Source: Actinomycetales bacterium
Lineage (GTDB): Bacteria > Actinomycetota > Actinomycetes > Actinomycetales > Actinomycetaceae
Assembly: GCA_017882885.1 (NCBI GenBank)
Contig: JADGOQ010000025.1
Coordinates: 1-61,265 of the forward strand
Reading direction: 5' to 3'
DNA: 61,265 nt
Positions 11,897 through 21,370 of this stretch are shown piece by piece (position 1 is the stretch's first letter; every line of letters starts with the position of its first letter). The translations under genes and the position numbers were made by a program. A model generated the notes under the pieces. That model saw only the letters and a list, made by a program, of their open reading frames with translations, ran no database searches and was not told where the DNA came from.

Positions 11897-13360
11897 TCAG
11901 GTGGCCTTCGCGGCGTCGTCGCGCAGGTGAGCGTGCACGGTGACCACGGTGCCACCGGACTCCCCCGCCGCCCAGCTGATCGTGCCGCGGAGCTCCGCCT
12001 TGACGAGCGTGCTGACGATCTGCGTCCCGAGTCCGGAACCCGGGCCGCTGCCGCTGATCCCGTCGCCGTCGTCGGTCACCTCGACCGTCAGGTCCTCCCC
12101 CGCGCGAGTCGCCCGCACGACCACTTCACCGCCGTGCTTCCCGATCCCGTGCTCGACGGCGTTGGCCACGAGTTCCGTGAGCACGACGGCGAGCGAGGTG
12201 GCGACGTTCGCCGAGATCATCCCGAAGCTGCCCGCGAACCGGGTGGTGACCCGCTTCTCAGGCGTCGCGATGTCCGCGGCCATCGAGAGGATCCGGCCGA
12301 TCAGGTCGTCGAAGTCCACGGTCTCGTCGATGGTCTGAGAGAGCGTCTCGTGGACCACCGCGATGGTCGAGACCCGGCGTTGCGCCTCGGCCAGCGCGCT
12401 CTTCGTCTCGGCGGAGTCGCTGCGGCGTGACTGCAGCCGCAGGAGCGCGGAAACCGTCTGCAGGTTGTTCTTCACCCGGTGGTGGATCTCCCGGATGGTC
12501 GCGTCCTTGGTCATCAGCTCGCGTTCGCGCAGCCGGATCTCGGAGACGTCGCGTACGAGCAGCAGCGCCCCGCGTCGCCGCCCGTACTCCGTGAGGGGAA
12601 TGGCCCGCAGGGAGAGCGTGACACCGTGCGAGTCCACCTCCGTCCGCCACGCGGCCCGGCCCATGAGGACCACCGGGAGGGACTCGTCGACGGCGGAGTT
12701 CAGCTCGAGCTGCTCGGTCACCCCACTGGCGAGCACCTTGCCCACCAGCGGGCCCGGCACCCCGAGGCGGTGGAAGCCGCTCATGGCGTTCGGGCTCGCG
12801 TACATGACCGCACCCTCGGCGTCCAGGCGCACGATCCCGTCGCCGACGCGCGGCGAACCACGTCGGGCGGCAGGCGCCGCCTTGCTGGGGAACTCGCCCC
12901 GCGAGATCATCCCGCACAGCTCATCGGCCAGCGCGAGGTAGTTGACCTCGAGCCGCGAGGGCGACCGCGCGATCCCGAGGTTCGCCTCCCGCGCGAGGAC
13001 CGCGATGGCCCGGCCGTTGCACACCACGGGGACGAGGTCCTCGCGCACGGCGTACGAGCCGGTCCAGCGCGGCTCCTGCGAGTGCTGGATCGTGCCCTCG
13101 GCGAGCGCCTTCTTCATCAGTTCCACCCGGGTGGCGGGCAGCTTCTGGCCGACGACGTCGTCCTGGTGCACCGTCACGCCGGTCGAGGGCCGGGAGTGGG
13201 CGACCGCGATGAAACCGCCCTCGTGCTCGATCCACAACACGAGGTCCGAGAAGGAAAGGTCGGCGACCACCTGCCAGTCGACCACGAGGAGGTGCAACCA
13301 CTCCGACTCGGGAGGGGTCAGACTCCCGTGGATGCGAAGCATCTCGCCCAGATTCGCCAC
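11897..13360 (-). CDS. pdtaS: Cytosolic sensor histidine kinase, PdtaS-like (HisKA_2/HWE type)
   Basis: A 487-residue soluble kinase with no membrane segment. An N-terminal GAF-like domain (about residues 10-150) and a PAS-like domain (about 175-285) precede the dimerisation/phosphoacceptor helix EIHHRVKNNLQTVSALL (histidines near 293-294). An HATPase_c domain follows with N-box ELVANAVEHG, G1 DDGDGI and G2 GSGLGTQIV. The HHRVKNNLQ box identifies the HisKA_2 group. In mycobacteria PdtaS phosphorylates the RNA-binding antiterminator PdtaR; no pdtaR is in this window. The GTG start at 13360 is preceded by TAGGCT seven bases upstream. The neighbour whiB1 is conserved in other actinobacteria. Confidence 0.93.
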   Translation of the reverse strand: MANLGEMLRIHGSLTPPESEWLHLLVVDWQVVADLSFSDLVLWIEHEGGFIAVAHSRPSTGVTVHQDDVVGQKLPATRVELMKKALAEGTIQHSQEPRWTGSYAVREDLVPVVCNGRAIAVLAREANLGIARSPSRLEVNYLALADELCGMISRGEFPSKAAPAARRGSPRVGDGIVRLDAEGAVMYASPNAMSGFHRLGVPGPLVGKVLASGVTEQLELNSAVDESLPVVLMGRAAWRTEVDSHGVTLSLRAIPLTEYGRRRGALLLVRDVSEIRLRERELMTKDATIREIHHRVKNNLQTVSALLRLQSRRSDSAETKSALAEAQRRVSTIAVVHETLSQTIDETVDFDDLIGRILSMAADIATPEKRVTTRFAGSFGMISANVATSLAVVLTELVANAVEHGIGKHGGEVVVRATRAGEDLTVEVTDDGDGISGSGPGSGLGTQIVSTLVKAELRGTISWAAGESGGTVVTVHAHLRDDAAKAT

Positions 13361-13367
13361 GCCCCCC

Positions 13368-13373
13368 AGCCTA
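13368..13373 (-). promoter_or_regulatory. Putative -10 box, leaderless pdtaS
   Basis: TAGGCT on the minus strand, seven bases from the pdtaS GTG. The intervening bases include a G-run that might instead act as a weak ribosome-binding site. Confidence 0.45.
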
Positions 13374-13413
13374 CGGCGTCGGAACGCTACCCTTGGCGCA
13401 GGAGGGATACCTG

Positions 13414-13905
13414 ATGAAGTTCGAAGCCACCGTCCAATACCCGGCCGACCTGGCCACCGTCACCGCGATGCTCGTGGACCCCGAATACCTCGAATTCCGC
13501 ATCCGGAAGCTCGGGGTCGAGGTCCTCGAACAGTCCGTCACCGGCGAGCCCGGTGCCCCGCGCATCCGCGTGCGGGCCGTGGTGCCGCAGACGATGATCC
13601 CCGCGAACTATCGCAGGTTCGTCCCAGCCGCCCTCAAGCTCACGCTGATCGAGGCGTGGCAGCCCAAGGCGGGCGACCGGTCCCCCACAGGCACGATGAC
13701 CGTCGAGTTCGACGGCCTTCCGGCCCGGGCATCGGCCTCCTTCCGGCTGGACGGGACACCGTCGGGGTGCGAGCGGCACTACAACGGCGACGTGACCGCC
13801 AATGTCCCGCTCATCGGCAAGAAGCTGGAGACGGCCGCCGTCGGGGCGCTGACGGAGGTCGTGCGCGCCGAGCAGGCGGCGGCCGCGGAGTACCTCTCGC
13901 GCTGA
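13414..13905 (+). CDS. DUF2505 family protein
   Basis: A 163-residue protein beginning MKFEATVQYPADLATVTAML, matching the DUF2505 family, actinobacterial proteins probably with a START/SRPBCC-like fold that binds a hydrophobic ligand. The pattern is a single domain with an N-terminal beta strand, a mid segment (FVPAALKLTLIEAWQ) and a long C-terminal helix (LETAAVGALTEVVRAEQAAA). Function is unknown. The frame could start at 13393, but AGGAGGG seven bases before the ATG at 13414 decides the start. It diverges from pdtaS and ends four bases from the convergent zwf stop. Confidence 0.85.
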   Translation: MKFEATVQYPADLATVTAMLVDPEYLEFRIRKLGVEVLEQSVTGEPGAPRIRVRAVVPQTMIPANYRRFVPAALKLTLIEAWQPKAGDRSPTGTMTVEFDGLPARASASFRLDGTPSGCERHYNGDVTANVPLIGKKLETAAVGALTEVVRAEQAAAAEYLSR

Positions 13906-13909
13906 GCGG

Positions 13910-15403
13910 TCAGGGGGCGGTTTCCCGGCCGGTGGCCTCCCGGCCTGCAGCGTCCCAGTCGGCGGCGGGCATGGTCCCCTCCTGTTCGAGCAACCAGCCG
14001 TACGGCGCCACGAGGCGCGCGGCCTCGGCCGGCCCCCAGCTGCCGGGTGCGTAGGGCAGGGGCTCCGGGCGCGCGTCGCCCTGCAGCGGCGCGAACGCGT
14101 GGAAGGCGGCCCGCAGCCCAGCCTCGGTGGTGAAGAGGGAGCGGTCGCCGTGGATGACGTCGTCGATGAGGGAGGCGTAGGGGCTGATCGGCTCACCCCC
14201 GGGGACGTCGTCGAGGTCGAGCATCGCCCGGCCCCAGGAGAGCTTCACGTCGGGTCCGGGCGCCTTGACGGTGATGCCGAGAAAGATCTCCCCCGCCCCC
14301 GAGAAGTTGATCTCGATGGTGTTGGGCCGCGCCGCGACGGCGGGCATCGGCCCGTCGGCCGGCCGTAGCACGAGGGTGATCATCTGCGCCTTGCGCGCCA
14401 TCATCTTGCCCGTGCGCAGGACGAACGGGACCCCTCGCCAGCGGTCGGAGTCCACCCAGAGCCGCGCGGCCACGAACGTGTCCTGTGTGGAGTCCGGCTC
14501 CACGCCGTCGGTGTCCCGGTACCCCGTGAACTGCCCGAGCACGACGTCGTTGGCCGGGTCGAGCGGGCGGAAGCGGTGCAGCACGGCGTCACGCTCGAAG
14601 AGGATGGACTCCGGGTCGGCCATGTCGTAGGGCGTGTCCATCGCCACCTGGGAGGCGACCTGGAAGAGGTGGGTCACCAGCATGTCGAGGGACGCGCCGG
14701 TCGCCTCGTAGAACGCGGCCCTGTTCGCGACGTCCAGGTCCTCCGGGACGTCGATCTGGACCTGGGCAACCGCGTGGCGGTCCCACTGCGCCCCGAAGAT
14801 CTTGTTGGCGAAGCGCAGCGTGTAGATCGTCTGGACGCCCTCCTTGCCGAGGAAGTGGTCGATCCGGAAGACCTGGTCCTCCCTGAGCGTGCGCTTCACG
14901 AGGGCGTCGAGTTCCTCGAAGGACTCCAGCGAGGTGCCGTACGGCTTCTCGAAGACCACGCGCGCGCCGTCCGCCAGTCCGTGGCGGCCGAGGCCCGCGG
15001 TGATGGACGGGAAGGCGACCGGCGGCACGGCGAGGAAGAAGACCACAAGCGGTTCGTCGCCGCCCAGCCCACGGAGTTCCCCGCGCACCTCGGCGAGGAC
15101 GTCCGGCAGTGCCCCGGGGTCGTCCGCACCGAAAGCCCCGCCCACGTACCGCGCGTGGGTTGCGAGCTCCTCCCAGTCCTCGGGGAGGCCGCCGTTGCGT
15201 TCGAGGGATGCACGCAGGATCCCGACGAACGCGGCGTCGTCGATCGCGTCCATCGCGCACCCGACGAGCCGCCAGTGCCGCAGCATGAGGCCCCGCGTCC
15301 GGAGTTCCACGAGCGCCGGCATCACCATGCGCCCGGCAAGGTCCCCGGTGGCGCCGAAGAGCACGATGATCACGGATGAAGGGGTGGTAGCCACCCGCAC
15401 CAC
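13910..15403 (-). CDS. zwf: Glucose-6-phosphate dehydrogenase
   Basis: First enzyme of the oxidative pentose phosphate pathway; it oxidises glucose 6-phosphate to 6-phosphogluconolactone and makes NADPH. 497 residues, normal length. The dinucleotide-binding loop is FGATGDLAG near residue 16, the substrate/active-site motif is FRIDHFLGKEG near residue 182, and the EKPYGTSLES segment precedes it. The start is one of two adjacent GTG codons at 15403 or 15400; neither has a clear ribosome-binding site. It stands alone rather than with tal/tkt, and is convergent with the DUF2505 gene. Confidence 0.96.
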   Translation of the reverse strand: MVRVATTPSSVIIVLFGATGDLAGRMVMPALVELRTRGLMLRHWRLVGCAMDAIDDAAFVGILRASLERNGGLPEDWEELATHARYVGGAFGADDPGALPDVLAEVRGELRGLGGDEPLVVFFLAVPPVAFPSITAGLGRHGLADGARVVFEKPYGTSLESFEELDALVKRTLREDQVFRIDHFLGKEGVQTIYTLRFANKIFGAQWDRHAVAQVQIDVPEDLDVANRAAFYEATGASLDMLVTHLFQVASQVAMDTPYDMADPESILFERDAVLHRFRPLDPANDVVLGQFTGYRDTDGVEPDSTQDTFVAARLWVDSDRWRGVPFVLRTGKMMARKAQMITLVLRPADGPMPAVAARPNTIEINFSGAGEIFLGITVKAPGPDVKLSWGRAMLDLDDVPGGEPISPYASLIDDVIHGDRSLFTTEAGLRAAFHAFAPLQGDARPEPLPYAPGSWGPAEAARLVAPYGWLLEQEGTMPAADWDAAGREATGRETAP

Positions 15404-15562
15404 GGTAGGTCACCGGGGCGGGCCGCGCGAGCCATGGCACAGCAAAGCGACCGTTTGCCTCTCGTCGCGCGCGCGGGGGCAGCCGTGGACGACAATTGCA
15501 CTGTGGGTCGAACGCTGAAGGCGTGAGCAACCCACGAGCTTCGGATCCTGGAGGGTGAGCAA

Positions 15563-16279
15563 ATGGCACGGAAGAACGAGAACACGGGTGGCAGGCTGGG
15601 CCCGCTGCTCGACCGCGCGGTGACGATACCGTCGTCGCGGATCCACCGCCACGTGGACGCCGTCCGCCGCAAGAACCCCGATGCCGCGCCGGCCGTCATC
15701 GTCGAGGCCCTTGAGACGCGCTTCCTCCGCCGGGCCGCGCGGGGCGGCGGGCTCATCGGGATGATCGCTGCAATCCCCGGGGTGGGCACCGGCACGGCAC
15801 TCGTCCTCACCGGCACCCAGGTCGCCAGCTTCCTGCGCGACGCCGCCATCCACGTGATGGCGGTCGCGGATGTGTACGGCGTGCCCATCGACGACGTCGA
15901 GCGCCGCCGCAGCCTCCTGCTCGCCTCGCTCATGGGCGAGGAGGGCGCCAACGCCGTCCAGACGCAGCTCGGTGTCGGGTCGCTGTACTGGGGCCGGACA
16001 CTGCTGACCCGCCTCCCAATCGGCACCGTCAAGGCGGTGAACATGTCGCTGCGCCGCCGGGCCGCCCGCAAGGGTGCCAAGGTGGGGAGCCGAGCGCTGG
16101 TGGGCCGCCTCTTCCCGTTCGGCATCGGCGCCGTGATCGGCTACACCGGCGGGAAGTCCATGGGCAAGGAGGTCACGAAGGGCGTCCGCGAAGCCTTCGG
16201 GCCTGCCCCGCGGACCTTCGGGCGGGCGGTGGGGCAGGTGCCGCGGATGGCCCGCGTGGTCATCCAGGACGAGGCATGA
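15563..16279 (+). CDS. Conserved hypothetical protein, EcsC-like features
   Basis: A 238-residue basic protein. A charged N-terminus precedes a glycine-rich hydrophobic segment ([20 protein letters not shown], about residues 58-80) and a second weakly hydrophobic glycine-rich stretch near residue 190 ([14 protein letters not shown]). The glycine-rich pattern recalls EcsC-family proteins, but the match is weak and I do not assign function. The start is the ATG at 15563, with GGAGGGTGAGCAA upstream. Its stop overlaps the thyA start (ATGA), so it is translationally coupled with thyA-folA, though no functional link is obvious. Confidence 0.8.
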   Translation: MARKNENTGGRLGPLLDRAVTIPSSRIHRHVDAVRRKNPDAAPAVIVEALETRFLRRAARGGGLIGMIAAIPGVGTGTALVLTGTQVASFLRDAAIHVMAVADVYGVPIDDVERRRSLLLASLMGEEGANAVQTQLGVGSLYWGRTLLTRLPIGTVKAVNMSLRRRAARKGAKVGSRALVGRLFPFGIGAVIGYTGGKSMGKEVTKGVREAFGPAPRTFGRAVGQVPRMARVVIQDEA

Positions 16280-17070
16280 ACACCGGGTACGAGGACCTCC
16301 TCCGCCTCGTGATGGACCACGGCGTCGCGAAGGAGGATCGCACCGGCACCGGGACCCTGTCGATCTTCGGCCACCAGTTGCGTTACGACCTGTCCGACGG
16401 CTTCCCACTCGTCACCACCAAGCGGGTCCACATGAGGTCGATCACCTACGAGTTGCTGTGGTTCCTGCGCGGGGACTCGAACGTCCGCTGGCTGCAGGAC
16501 AACGGCGTGCGCATCTGGAACGAGTGGGCGGATGCGGACGGCGACCTCGGTCCGGTCTACGGCGTCCAGTGGCGCGCTTGGCCCACGCCGGACGGCCGCC
16601 ACATCGACCAGATCGCGAACGTACTCGAGACGATCCGGTCGAACCCCGACTCGCGGCGCATGGTGGTCTCCGCCTGGAACGTCGCGGAGCTGGACCGGAT
16701 GGCGCTCCAGCCGTGCCATGCCCTGTTCCAGTTCTACGTGGCGGACGGGCGGCTGTCGTGCCAGCTCTACCAGCGCTCGGCGGACCTCTTCCTCGGCGTT
16801 CCCTTCAACATCGCCTCCTACAGCCTGCTGACGCACATGGTGGCGCAGCAGACCGGACTGGAGGTGGGGGACTTCGTCTGGACCGGCGGGGACTGCCACA
16901 TCTACACCAACCACCTGGACGCCGTGCGGGAGCAACTGTCCCGTGATCCCTACCCGTTCCCCACACTGCGGCTGCGACCGGCACCGTCACTGTTCGACTA
17001 CACGTACGACGACGTCGTGGTGGCGGACTATCAGCACCATCCCGCCATCCGCGCCGAGATCGCGGTGTGA
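16276..17070 (+). CDS. thyA: Thymidylate synthase
   Basis: Methylates dUMP to dTMP using methylenetetrahydrofolate, releasing dihydrofolate. 264 residues, the same length as the E. coli enzyme, with the catalytic cysteine in [12 protein letters not shown] near residue 146. The substrate loops [30 protein letters not shown] and the C-terminal RAEIAV are also present. It is the classical folate-dependent type, not ThyX. It overlaps the preceding gene by four bases, and folA begins four bases after its stop, pairing it with the enzyme that recycles its product. Confidence 0.98.
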   Translation: MNTGYEDLLRLVMDHGVAKEDRTGTGTLSIFGHQLRYDLSDGFPLVTTKRVHMRSITYELLWFLRGDSNVRWLQDNGVRIWNEWADADGDLGPVYGVQWRAWPTPDGRHIDQIANVLETIRSNPDSRRMVVSAWNVAELDRMALQPCHALFQFYVADGRLSCQLYQRSADLFLGVPFNIASYSLLTHMVAQQTGLEVGDFVWTGGDCHIYTNHLDAVREQLSRDPYPFPTLRLRPAPSLFDYTYDDVVVADYQHHPAIRAEIAV

Positions 17071-17074
17071 CCCG

Positions 17075-17551
17075 ATGATCTCGATGATCTACGCCCAGGC
17101 CAACGGCCGCGTCATCGCCGCCAACGGCGTCATGCCCTGGCACGTGCCTGAGGACCTGCGGTACTTCAGGGACAAGACCCGCGGCAAGACCCTCCTGATG
17201 GGGCGCACCACGTGGGAGGCCCTGGAGCCGGAGTTCCGCCCGCTGCCGGGACGCCGGAACATCGTGCTGAGCCGGGACCCGGACTTCCATCCGGAGGACG
17301 CCGAGGTGGTGCGCACGCTCGCGGAGGGTCTCGCGTCCGACGACGAGGTGTGGGTGATCGGCGGCGGCGAGATCTATCGCCAGGCACTGCCGTTCGCCGA
17401 CCAGGTGCTCATCACCCAGATCGACACGGACGCCCCCGGCGATGTCCACGCCCCCGAGATCCCCGACGACGCGGTCGAGTGGGAGCCATGGCAGCTCTCG
17501 CGCAGCGGGCTGCGCTACCGGTTCGGCATCCACCGCCCCAAGCGGGCGTGA
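17075..17551 (+). CDS. folA: Dihydrofolate reductase
   Basis: Reduces dihydrofolate to tetrahydrofolate with NADPH. 158 residues. Visible features are the N-terminal strand MISMIYAQANGRVIAANGVM, the PWHVPEDLRYFRDKT loop with the acidic active-site residue, MGRTTWEAL, and the NADPH-binding WVIGGGEIYRQAL. It starts at the ATG at 17075, four bases after thyA, and is followed by a strong bidirectional terminator. Confidence 0.98.
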   Translation: MISMIYAQANGRVIAANGVMPWHVPEDLRYFRDKTRGKTLLMGRTTWEALEPEFRPLPGRRNIVLSRDPDFHPEDAEVVRTLAEGLASDDEVWVIGGGEIYRQALPFADQVLITQIDTDAPGDVHAPEIPDDAVEWEPWQLSRSGLRYRFGIHRPKRA

Positions 17552-17568
17552 GAAGACGCGGTCATGAC

Positions 17569-17600
17569 AAGGGGCCCGGTCCATCAGGACCGGGCCCCTT
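17569..17600. terminator. Bidirectional terminator between folA and tRNA-fMet
   Basis: AAGGGGCCCGGTCC, loop ATCA, GGACCGGGCCCCTT: a 14-bp stem with T-rich sequence on the plus-strand exit (TTCTTG) and TTGTC on the minus-strand exit. It can end folA and the convergent tRNA transcript. Confidence 0.85.
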
Positions 17601-17604
17601 CTTG

Positions 17605-17678
17605 TAGCGGGGGAGGGATTCGAACCCTCGACCTCCGGGTTATGAGCCCGGCGAGCTACCGAACTGCTCCACCCCGCG
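17605..17678 (-). tRNA. Initiator tRNA-fMet (CAU)
   Basis: The reverse strand folds into a full 74-base cloverleaf with anticodon loop CTCATAA. The first base C1 faces U72 (no Watson-Crick pair), and the anticodon stem CCGGG/CCCGG carries the run of G-C pairs diagnostic of initiator tRNA. The T arm has TTCGAAT. The 3' CCA is not encoded (sequence continues ACAAG). A promoter is visible upstream. Confidence 0.95.
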
Positions 17679-17689
17679 TCGGCTCCCCC

Positions 17690-17719
17690 ACTCTACGTCG
17701 CGCATGAACGGCGAGGCAA
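17690..17719 (-). promoter_or_regulatory. tRNA-fMet promoter
   Basis: Minus-strand TTGCCT (17719-17714), an 18-base spacer and TAGAGT (17695-17690). The predicted transcription start is about five bases before the tRNA 5' end. Confidence 0.65.
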
Positions 17720-17752
17720 ACCGTGGTGAGGGTGCGTTGTCTCACACCTGGC

Positions 17753-20700
17753 TCACGGGTTGGTTGCTCCGTCGGTCGGTGCGTCGGTGGTCCCGGTCGT
17801 GCCGTCCCCGGCGGGCGCCGTCTCGACGTCCACCGGCACCTGGCCGGTGATCGCGGCCTCGGCGGCGATGGCGTCCTTCAGCGCCGCGTCGAGGTCGGAC
17901 TGTGCCTTGCCGTACGCGGTCCAGTCGCCGCTCGCGAGGGCCGCGTCGGCGTCACGCATCGCCTGCGCGGCAGCAGCGAGCGCCACCCGCAGGTCCTCCT
18001 CCGGGGTGGTCTCGACCACCGCTCCGTTGTCGCCCGGTTGGGGGTTCGCGGCGCCGGCATCCGCCGTCTGGGCGCCCGAGTCACCCTTGAACACCTGGTC
18101 GAGCGCTTCGGACAGCGTGGGTGCGAAGCCGATCTCGTCACCGAATGACACGAGCACGCGGTGCAGGAGCGGCACCTGGGTGCCGCGGGCCGACTGCGTG
18201 TACACCGGCTGCACGTACAGCAGGCCGCCGCCCACCGGGAGCGTCAGCAGGTTGCCACGCAGCACCTGGGAGTCGTTCTGCTGGAGCAGGTTCAGCTGCT
18301 GCGAGACCGTCGGGCTCGCGTTGAAGAGGTTCTGCACCTGGCCGGGTCCGGGGACCGTGAGGTCACGCGGCAACTCGAGGAGCCGGAGGGTCCCGTAGCC
18401 CTCGGCGATCACCCCCGCGGTGTTCCCGGGGTCGGCGTCCACCGCCAGGAATCCCGTCAGGATCTGGCGCCCCGACTGCCCGCCGGGGATGAAGCTCGAG
18501 GTGAGCGAGAAGGTCGCCTTCTCGGTCCCGGGCATCTTGAGGGTCATGTAGTACGGGGGCTGCGGCACGGCCTCACCACCCACCGGGTCGTTGGGGTTGG
18601 CCCAGAAGTCGTTCCCGGAGTAGAACGAGCCGGCGTCCTGGACGTGGTAGCGCGTGAGCAGTTGCCGTTGCACCTTGAACAGGTCCTCCGGGTAGCGCAG
18701 GTGACTCATGAGGTCGCCGGAGATCGCGGAGGTCGGTTCGATGATGCCCGGGAACACGCCCTTCCAGGCCCGCAGGACCGGGTCCTCGGTGTCCCACTCG
18801 TAGAGCCGCACCGAGCCGTCGTAGGCGTTGACGACTGCCTTGACGGAATTGCGGAGGTAGTTGACCTCGTTCACGGGGGTCAGCATCTGTGCCTGCGTGC
18901 CGAGCGACGTCAGGGTCGCGGTCTCCAGTGCCTCGCGCGCGGAGTACGGGTAGTCGTTGGACGTCGTGTACGCGTCCACGATCCAGACGAGGTCCTTGCG
19001 GGTGTCCGGGTTGCCGTCCGAGTCGACGACGGCGGGGTAGGTCCGCCCGTCGAGCGTCAGGAAGGGAGCCACCTCCGCGACCCGCTGGCGTGGGTCGCGG
19101 TCGTAGAGGATCTGCGACTCGCTCGTCACACGGTCGGAGAAGAGGAGGTTGAAGGCCTGGAACTTGATGGCGTAGAGCACCTTGTTGAGGAAATTCCCCA
19201 CCGAGGGACCGCCGTCGCCGGTGAAGGTGTAGGACACGTACTGGTTGTCGGCGTTGTCATCGGGGTAGTCGAACTCCCACGGGGTGGTGCCCTCGGGCGC
19301 CCCGACGACGGAGTAGCTGGCGGAGTCCTGGCCGAAGTAGACGCGTTGCTCGTACTCCCCCAGGAGGCCGGTCGAGGGAACTCCCCGCTCGAAGAACTGC
19401 GGTTGGCCGTCGGCGGCCGTCCGGTTGCCGTAGGCGGCCGCGACCCCGTAGCCGTGGGTGTAGACCGTGTGGTCGTTGACCCAGGTGCGCTGGTCCGGAC
19501 CCAGTCCGTCCTGGTTGAGCTCGCGCACCGCGATGACGGTGTCGTGGTTCTCGCCGTCGATCGTGTACCGGTCCACGGAGAGCGTGTCCGGGAAGTCGTA
19601 GTACTGCCGGTTCTGCTGGTACTGGCGGAACGTCTGGTCCACGATCGTGGGGTCGAGGAGGCGGATCGACGCCGTCGAATCGCTGTCCTCCCGCAACTGG
19701 CCCGCCTCGGTGTCCGTCCGCGCGGAGTACCGCTGCCGTTCGACGTCCTCGAGGCCGTACGCGGCGAGGGTGGCGTCGATGTTCCGCTGGATGTACTTCG
19801 ATTCCGTCTCGACGGCGTTCGGGTCCACCTGGAACCGCTGCACGATCGCGGGGTAGGCACCACCCACGACGATCGAGGAGACGATCATCAGGGACAGCCC
19901 CACCACCGGGAGCCGCCAGTTGCCGCGGGCGGCCGCCACGAGGAACAGGACGCCCACCACCACCGCGATGCCCGCGAGGATCGCCTTGCCGGGCATGGAT
20001 GCGTTCACCGCGGAGTAGCCGGCACCCGTGAACTTGTCCCCCTCGGAGACCAGGAGCGAGTAGCGGTCCAGCCAGAGGCTCACGGCCCCACCGAACGCCA
20101 TGAGGGCGGCGAGCACCGCGATCTGTACGCGCGCCGGCCGCGCCACGGAGAACCGCGGAGCGACGGCGATCGCGCCATAGAGGTAGTGCACGGCGGTTGA
20201 CGCGATGAGCGAGACGGCCACCACCCACATGAGGGAGGAGACCACGAGGCGCAGGAACGGCAGCGTGAAGACGAAGAACGCGACGTCCATCTCGAACTGG
20301 GGATCGGTGGTCCCGAAGGGGACCGCGTTCAGCCACAGCATGACCGTGCGCCACTGGGCGGCGAGCGAGGAGCCGAGGAAGAGGCCCGAGAATGCCACGA
20401 CGGCACCAAAGACCACCCTGCGCAGCGGCGCGAGTTGCTGGCGGTACTGCTCGAGGTTGCGGTCGGACGCCCCCACCGGCACGTAGGTCTGCCGGGCGCG
20501 GTAGGCGAGCAGCGTGTTGAGCCCCACCACCCCGCCCATGAGGAGGAACCCGAGCACGAAGAGCGCCGCACGCGCGAGCCACTCCGTCCAGAAGACGCGA
20601 GTGAACCCGAGTTGGTCGAACCACAGGACGTCGGTCCAGACCTCCGCCAGGGAGACCACGATGCCGGCAAGGATCAGAAGCACGACGACGGTGGGACCGA

Positions 20701-20791
20701 AGGCCCCGCGGCGCGCGGATGGCTTGACACCGGCCGCCGGGGGTGGGGTCTCCCGCGGGCGGTCGGCCGATGGGTTGTCAGCGTACGTCAC
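17753..20791 (-). CDS. UPF0182 family membrane protein
   Basis: A 1012-residue member of the UPF0182 (COG1615) family, found throughout actinobacteria and of unknown function. The N-terminal third has about seven transmembrane helices (for example GPTVVVLLILAGIVVSLAEV and AALFVLGFLLMGGVVGL). The conserved large extracytoplasmic region includes AAYGLEDVERQRYSAR and FERGVPSTGLLGEYE. The tail is low-complexity, rich in Ala, Asp, Thr and Gly. It starts at a GTG with GGAGGA six bases upstream. As in M. tuberculosis it sits beside the PDZ/Lon-like and DUF2342 genes. It is divergent from the PPA1309-family gene with a 66-base gap. Confidence 0.93.
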   Translation of the reverse strand: MTYADNPSADRPRETPPPAAGVKPSARRGAFGPTVVVLLILAGIVVSLAEVWTDVLWFDQLGFTRVFWTEWLARAALFVLGFLLMGGVVGLNTLLAYRARQTYVPVGASDRNLEQYRQQLAPLRRVVFGAVVAFSGLFLGSSLAAQWRTVMLWLNAVPFGTTDPQFEMDVAFFVFTLPFLRLVVSSLMWVVAVSLIASTAVHYLYGAIAVAPRFSVARPARVQIAVLAALMAFGGAVSLWLDRYSLLVSEGDKFTGAGYSAVNASMPGKAILAGIAVVVGVLFLVAAARGNWRLPVVGLSLMIVSSIVVGGAYPAIVQRFQVDPNAVETESKYIQRNIDATLAAYGLEDVERQRYSARTDTEAGQLREDSDSTASIRLLDPTIVDQTFRQYQQNRQYYDFPDTLSVDRYTIDGENHDTVIAVRELNQDGLGPDQRTWVNDHTVYTHGYGVAAAYGNRTAADGQPQFFERGVPSTGLLGEYEQRVYFGQDSASYSVVGAPEGTTPWEFDYPDDNADNQYVSYTFTGDGGPSVGNFLNKVLYAIKFQAFNLLFSDRVTSESQILYDRDPRQRVAEVAPFLTLDGRTYPAVVDSDGNPDTRKDLVWIVDAYTTSNDYPYSAREALETATLTSLGTQAQMLTPVNEVNYLRNSVKAVVNAYDGSVRLYEWDTEDPVLRAWKGVFPGIIEPTSAISGDLMSHLRYPEDLFKVQRQLLTRYHVQDAGSFYSGNDFWANPNDPVGGEAVPQPPYYMTLKMPGTEKATFSLTSSFIPGGQSGRQILTGFLAVDADPGNTAGVIAEGYGTLRLLELPRDLTVPGPGQVQNLFNASPTVSQQLNLLQQNDSQVLRGNLLTLPVGGGLLYVQPVYTQSARGTQVPLLHRVLVSFGDEIGFAPTLSEALDQVFKGDSGAQTADAGAANPQPGDNGAVVETTPEEDLRVALAAAAQAMRDADAALASGDWTAYGKAQSDLDAALKDAIAAEAAITGQVPVDVETAPAGDGTTGTTDAPTDGATNP

Positions 20792-20842
20792 GAAAAGTCC
20801 TCCATGTCATTTGGGGAGAAACCTAGCCTTACACACTTCGGC

Positions 20843-20848
20843 TACGAT
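20843..20848 (+). promoter_or_regulatory. Putative -10 box upstream of PPA1309-family gene
   Basis: TACGAT with nine bases to the GTG at 20858, fitting leaderless initiation. No good -35. Confidence 0.4.
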
Positions 20849-20857
20849 GTGGACCTC

Positions 20858-21370
20858 GTGACCAGCTCCCAGAACCCCGCCCAGAGCTCCCTCGCCACCG
20901 CCGTCCTCGAGCTCGAGCAACACGCGGCCGGGTACGGGTGGGACGGCCCGGTCCTCGTCTTCGCGCTCGTCAACTCGCGCGCCGCCACGCTCCGCGACCC
21001 GCGGTTCGCCGACACGCTGCCCGACCGTGAGCGTGCCGCGGCGGACCCGCACCACCTCACCGCCGTCGAGCAGCAGGACCTCCCGCACGCCGACTCGCTG
21101 GAGGACCTCCTCGCCTCGCTGGCGTGGCCCGACACGGTGGACGGGGCCGCCGTCGTCGTCGAGAGCCTCCTCGGGGCCGACGCCGGGCAGGACGTGCGGC
21201 TCGCGGTCGGGGTGCTGCGGGGCGGCGAGAGCTGGTGCGCCGTGCGGCTGCGGTCGCACGACGACGACGCGCTCGTGTTGTCCTCCGCCGACGCCGTCCC
21301 CGGCCTGGTCGAGGCGGTGCGCGCGACGTTGACGCCGCCACCCGGCAGCCAGCCGCCACCCGCCAGCTAG
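20858..21370 (+). CDS. PPA1309 family protein
   Basis: A 170-residue protein named after the Cutibacterium acnes PPA1309 family; function unknown. It starts VTSSQNPAQSSLATAVLELE and contains the motif YGWDGPVLVFALVNS near residue 26. The second half is a mixed alpha/beta domain ending in a Pro/Ser-rich tail. I chose the GTG at 20858 because of the -10 box nine bases upstream; an in-frame GTG at 20849 would fall inside that box. Its TAG stop shares the palindrome CTAG with the stop of the convergent PDZ/Lon-like protease gene. Confidence 0.85.
   Translation: MTSSQNPAQSSLATAVLELEQHAAGYGWDGPVLVFALVNSRAATLRDPRFADTLPDRERAAADPHHLTAVEQQDLPHADSLEDLLASLAWPDTVDGAAVVVESLLGADAGQDVRLAVGVLRGGESWCAVRLRSHDDDALVLSSADAVPGLVEAVRATLTPPPGSQPPPAS

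Noticed and set aside
18161-20200. Long open frame of about 680 codons on the plus strand
   Set aside because: It lies entirely antisense to the UPF0182 gene, has the Arg/Gly/Val-rich composition of a frame shadow in high-GC DNA, and shows no domain. Its mirror gene has a good ribosome-binding site and family match.
20847-20849. ATG start for the PPA1309-family gene
   Set aside because: It is out of frame with the family-like sequence; GTG at 20858 is in frame and correctly placed from a -10 box.
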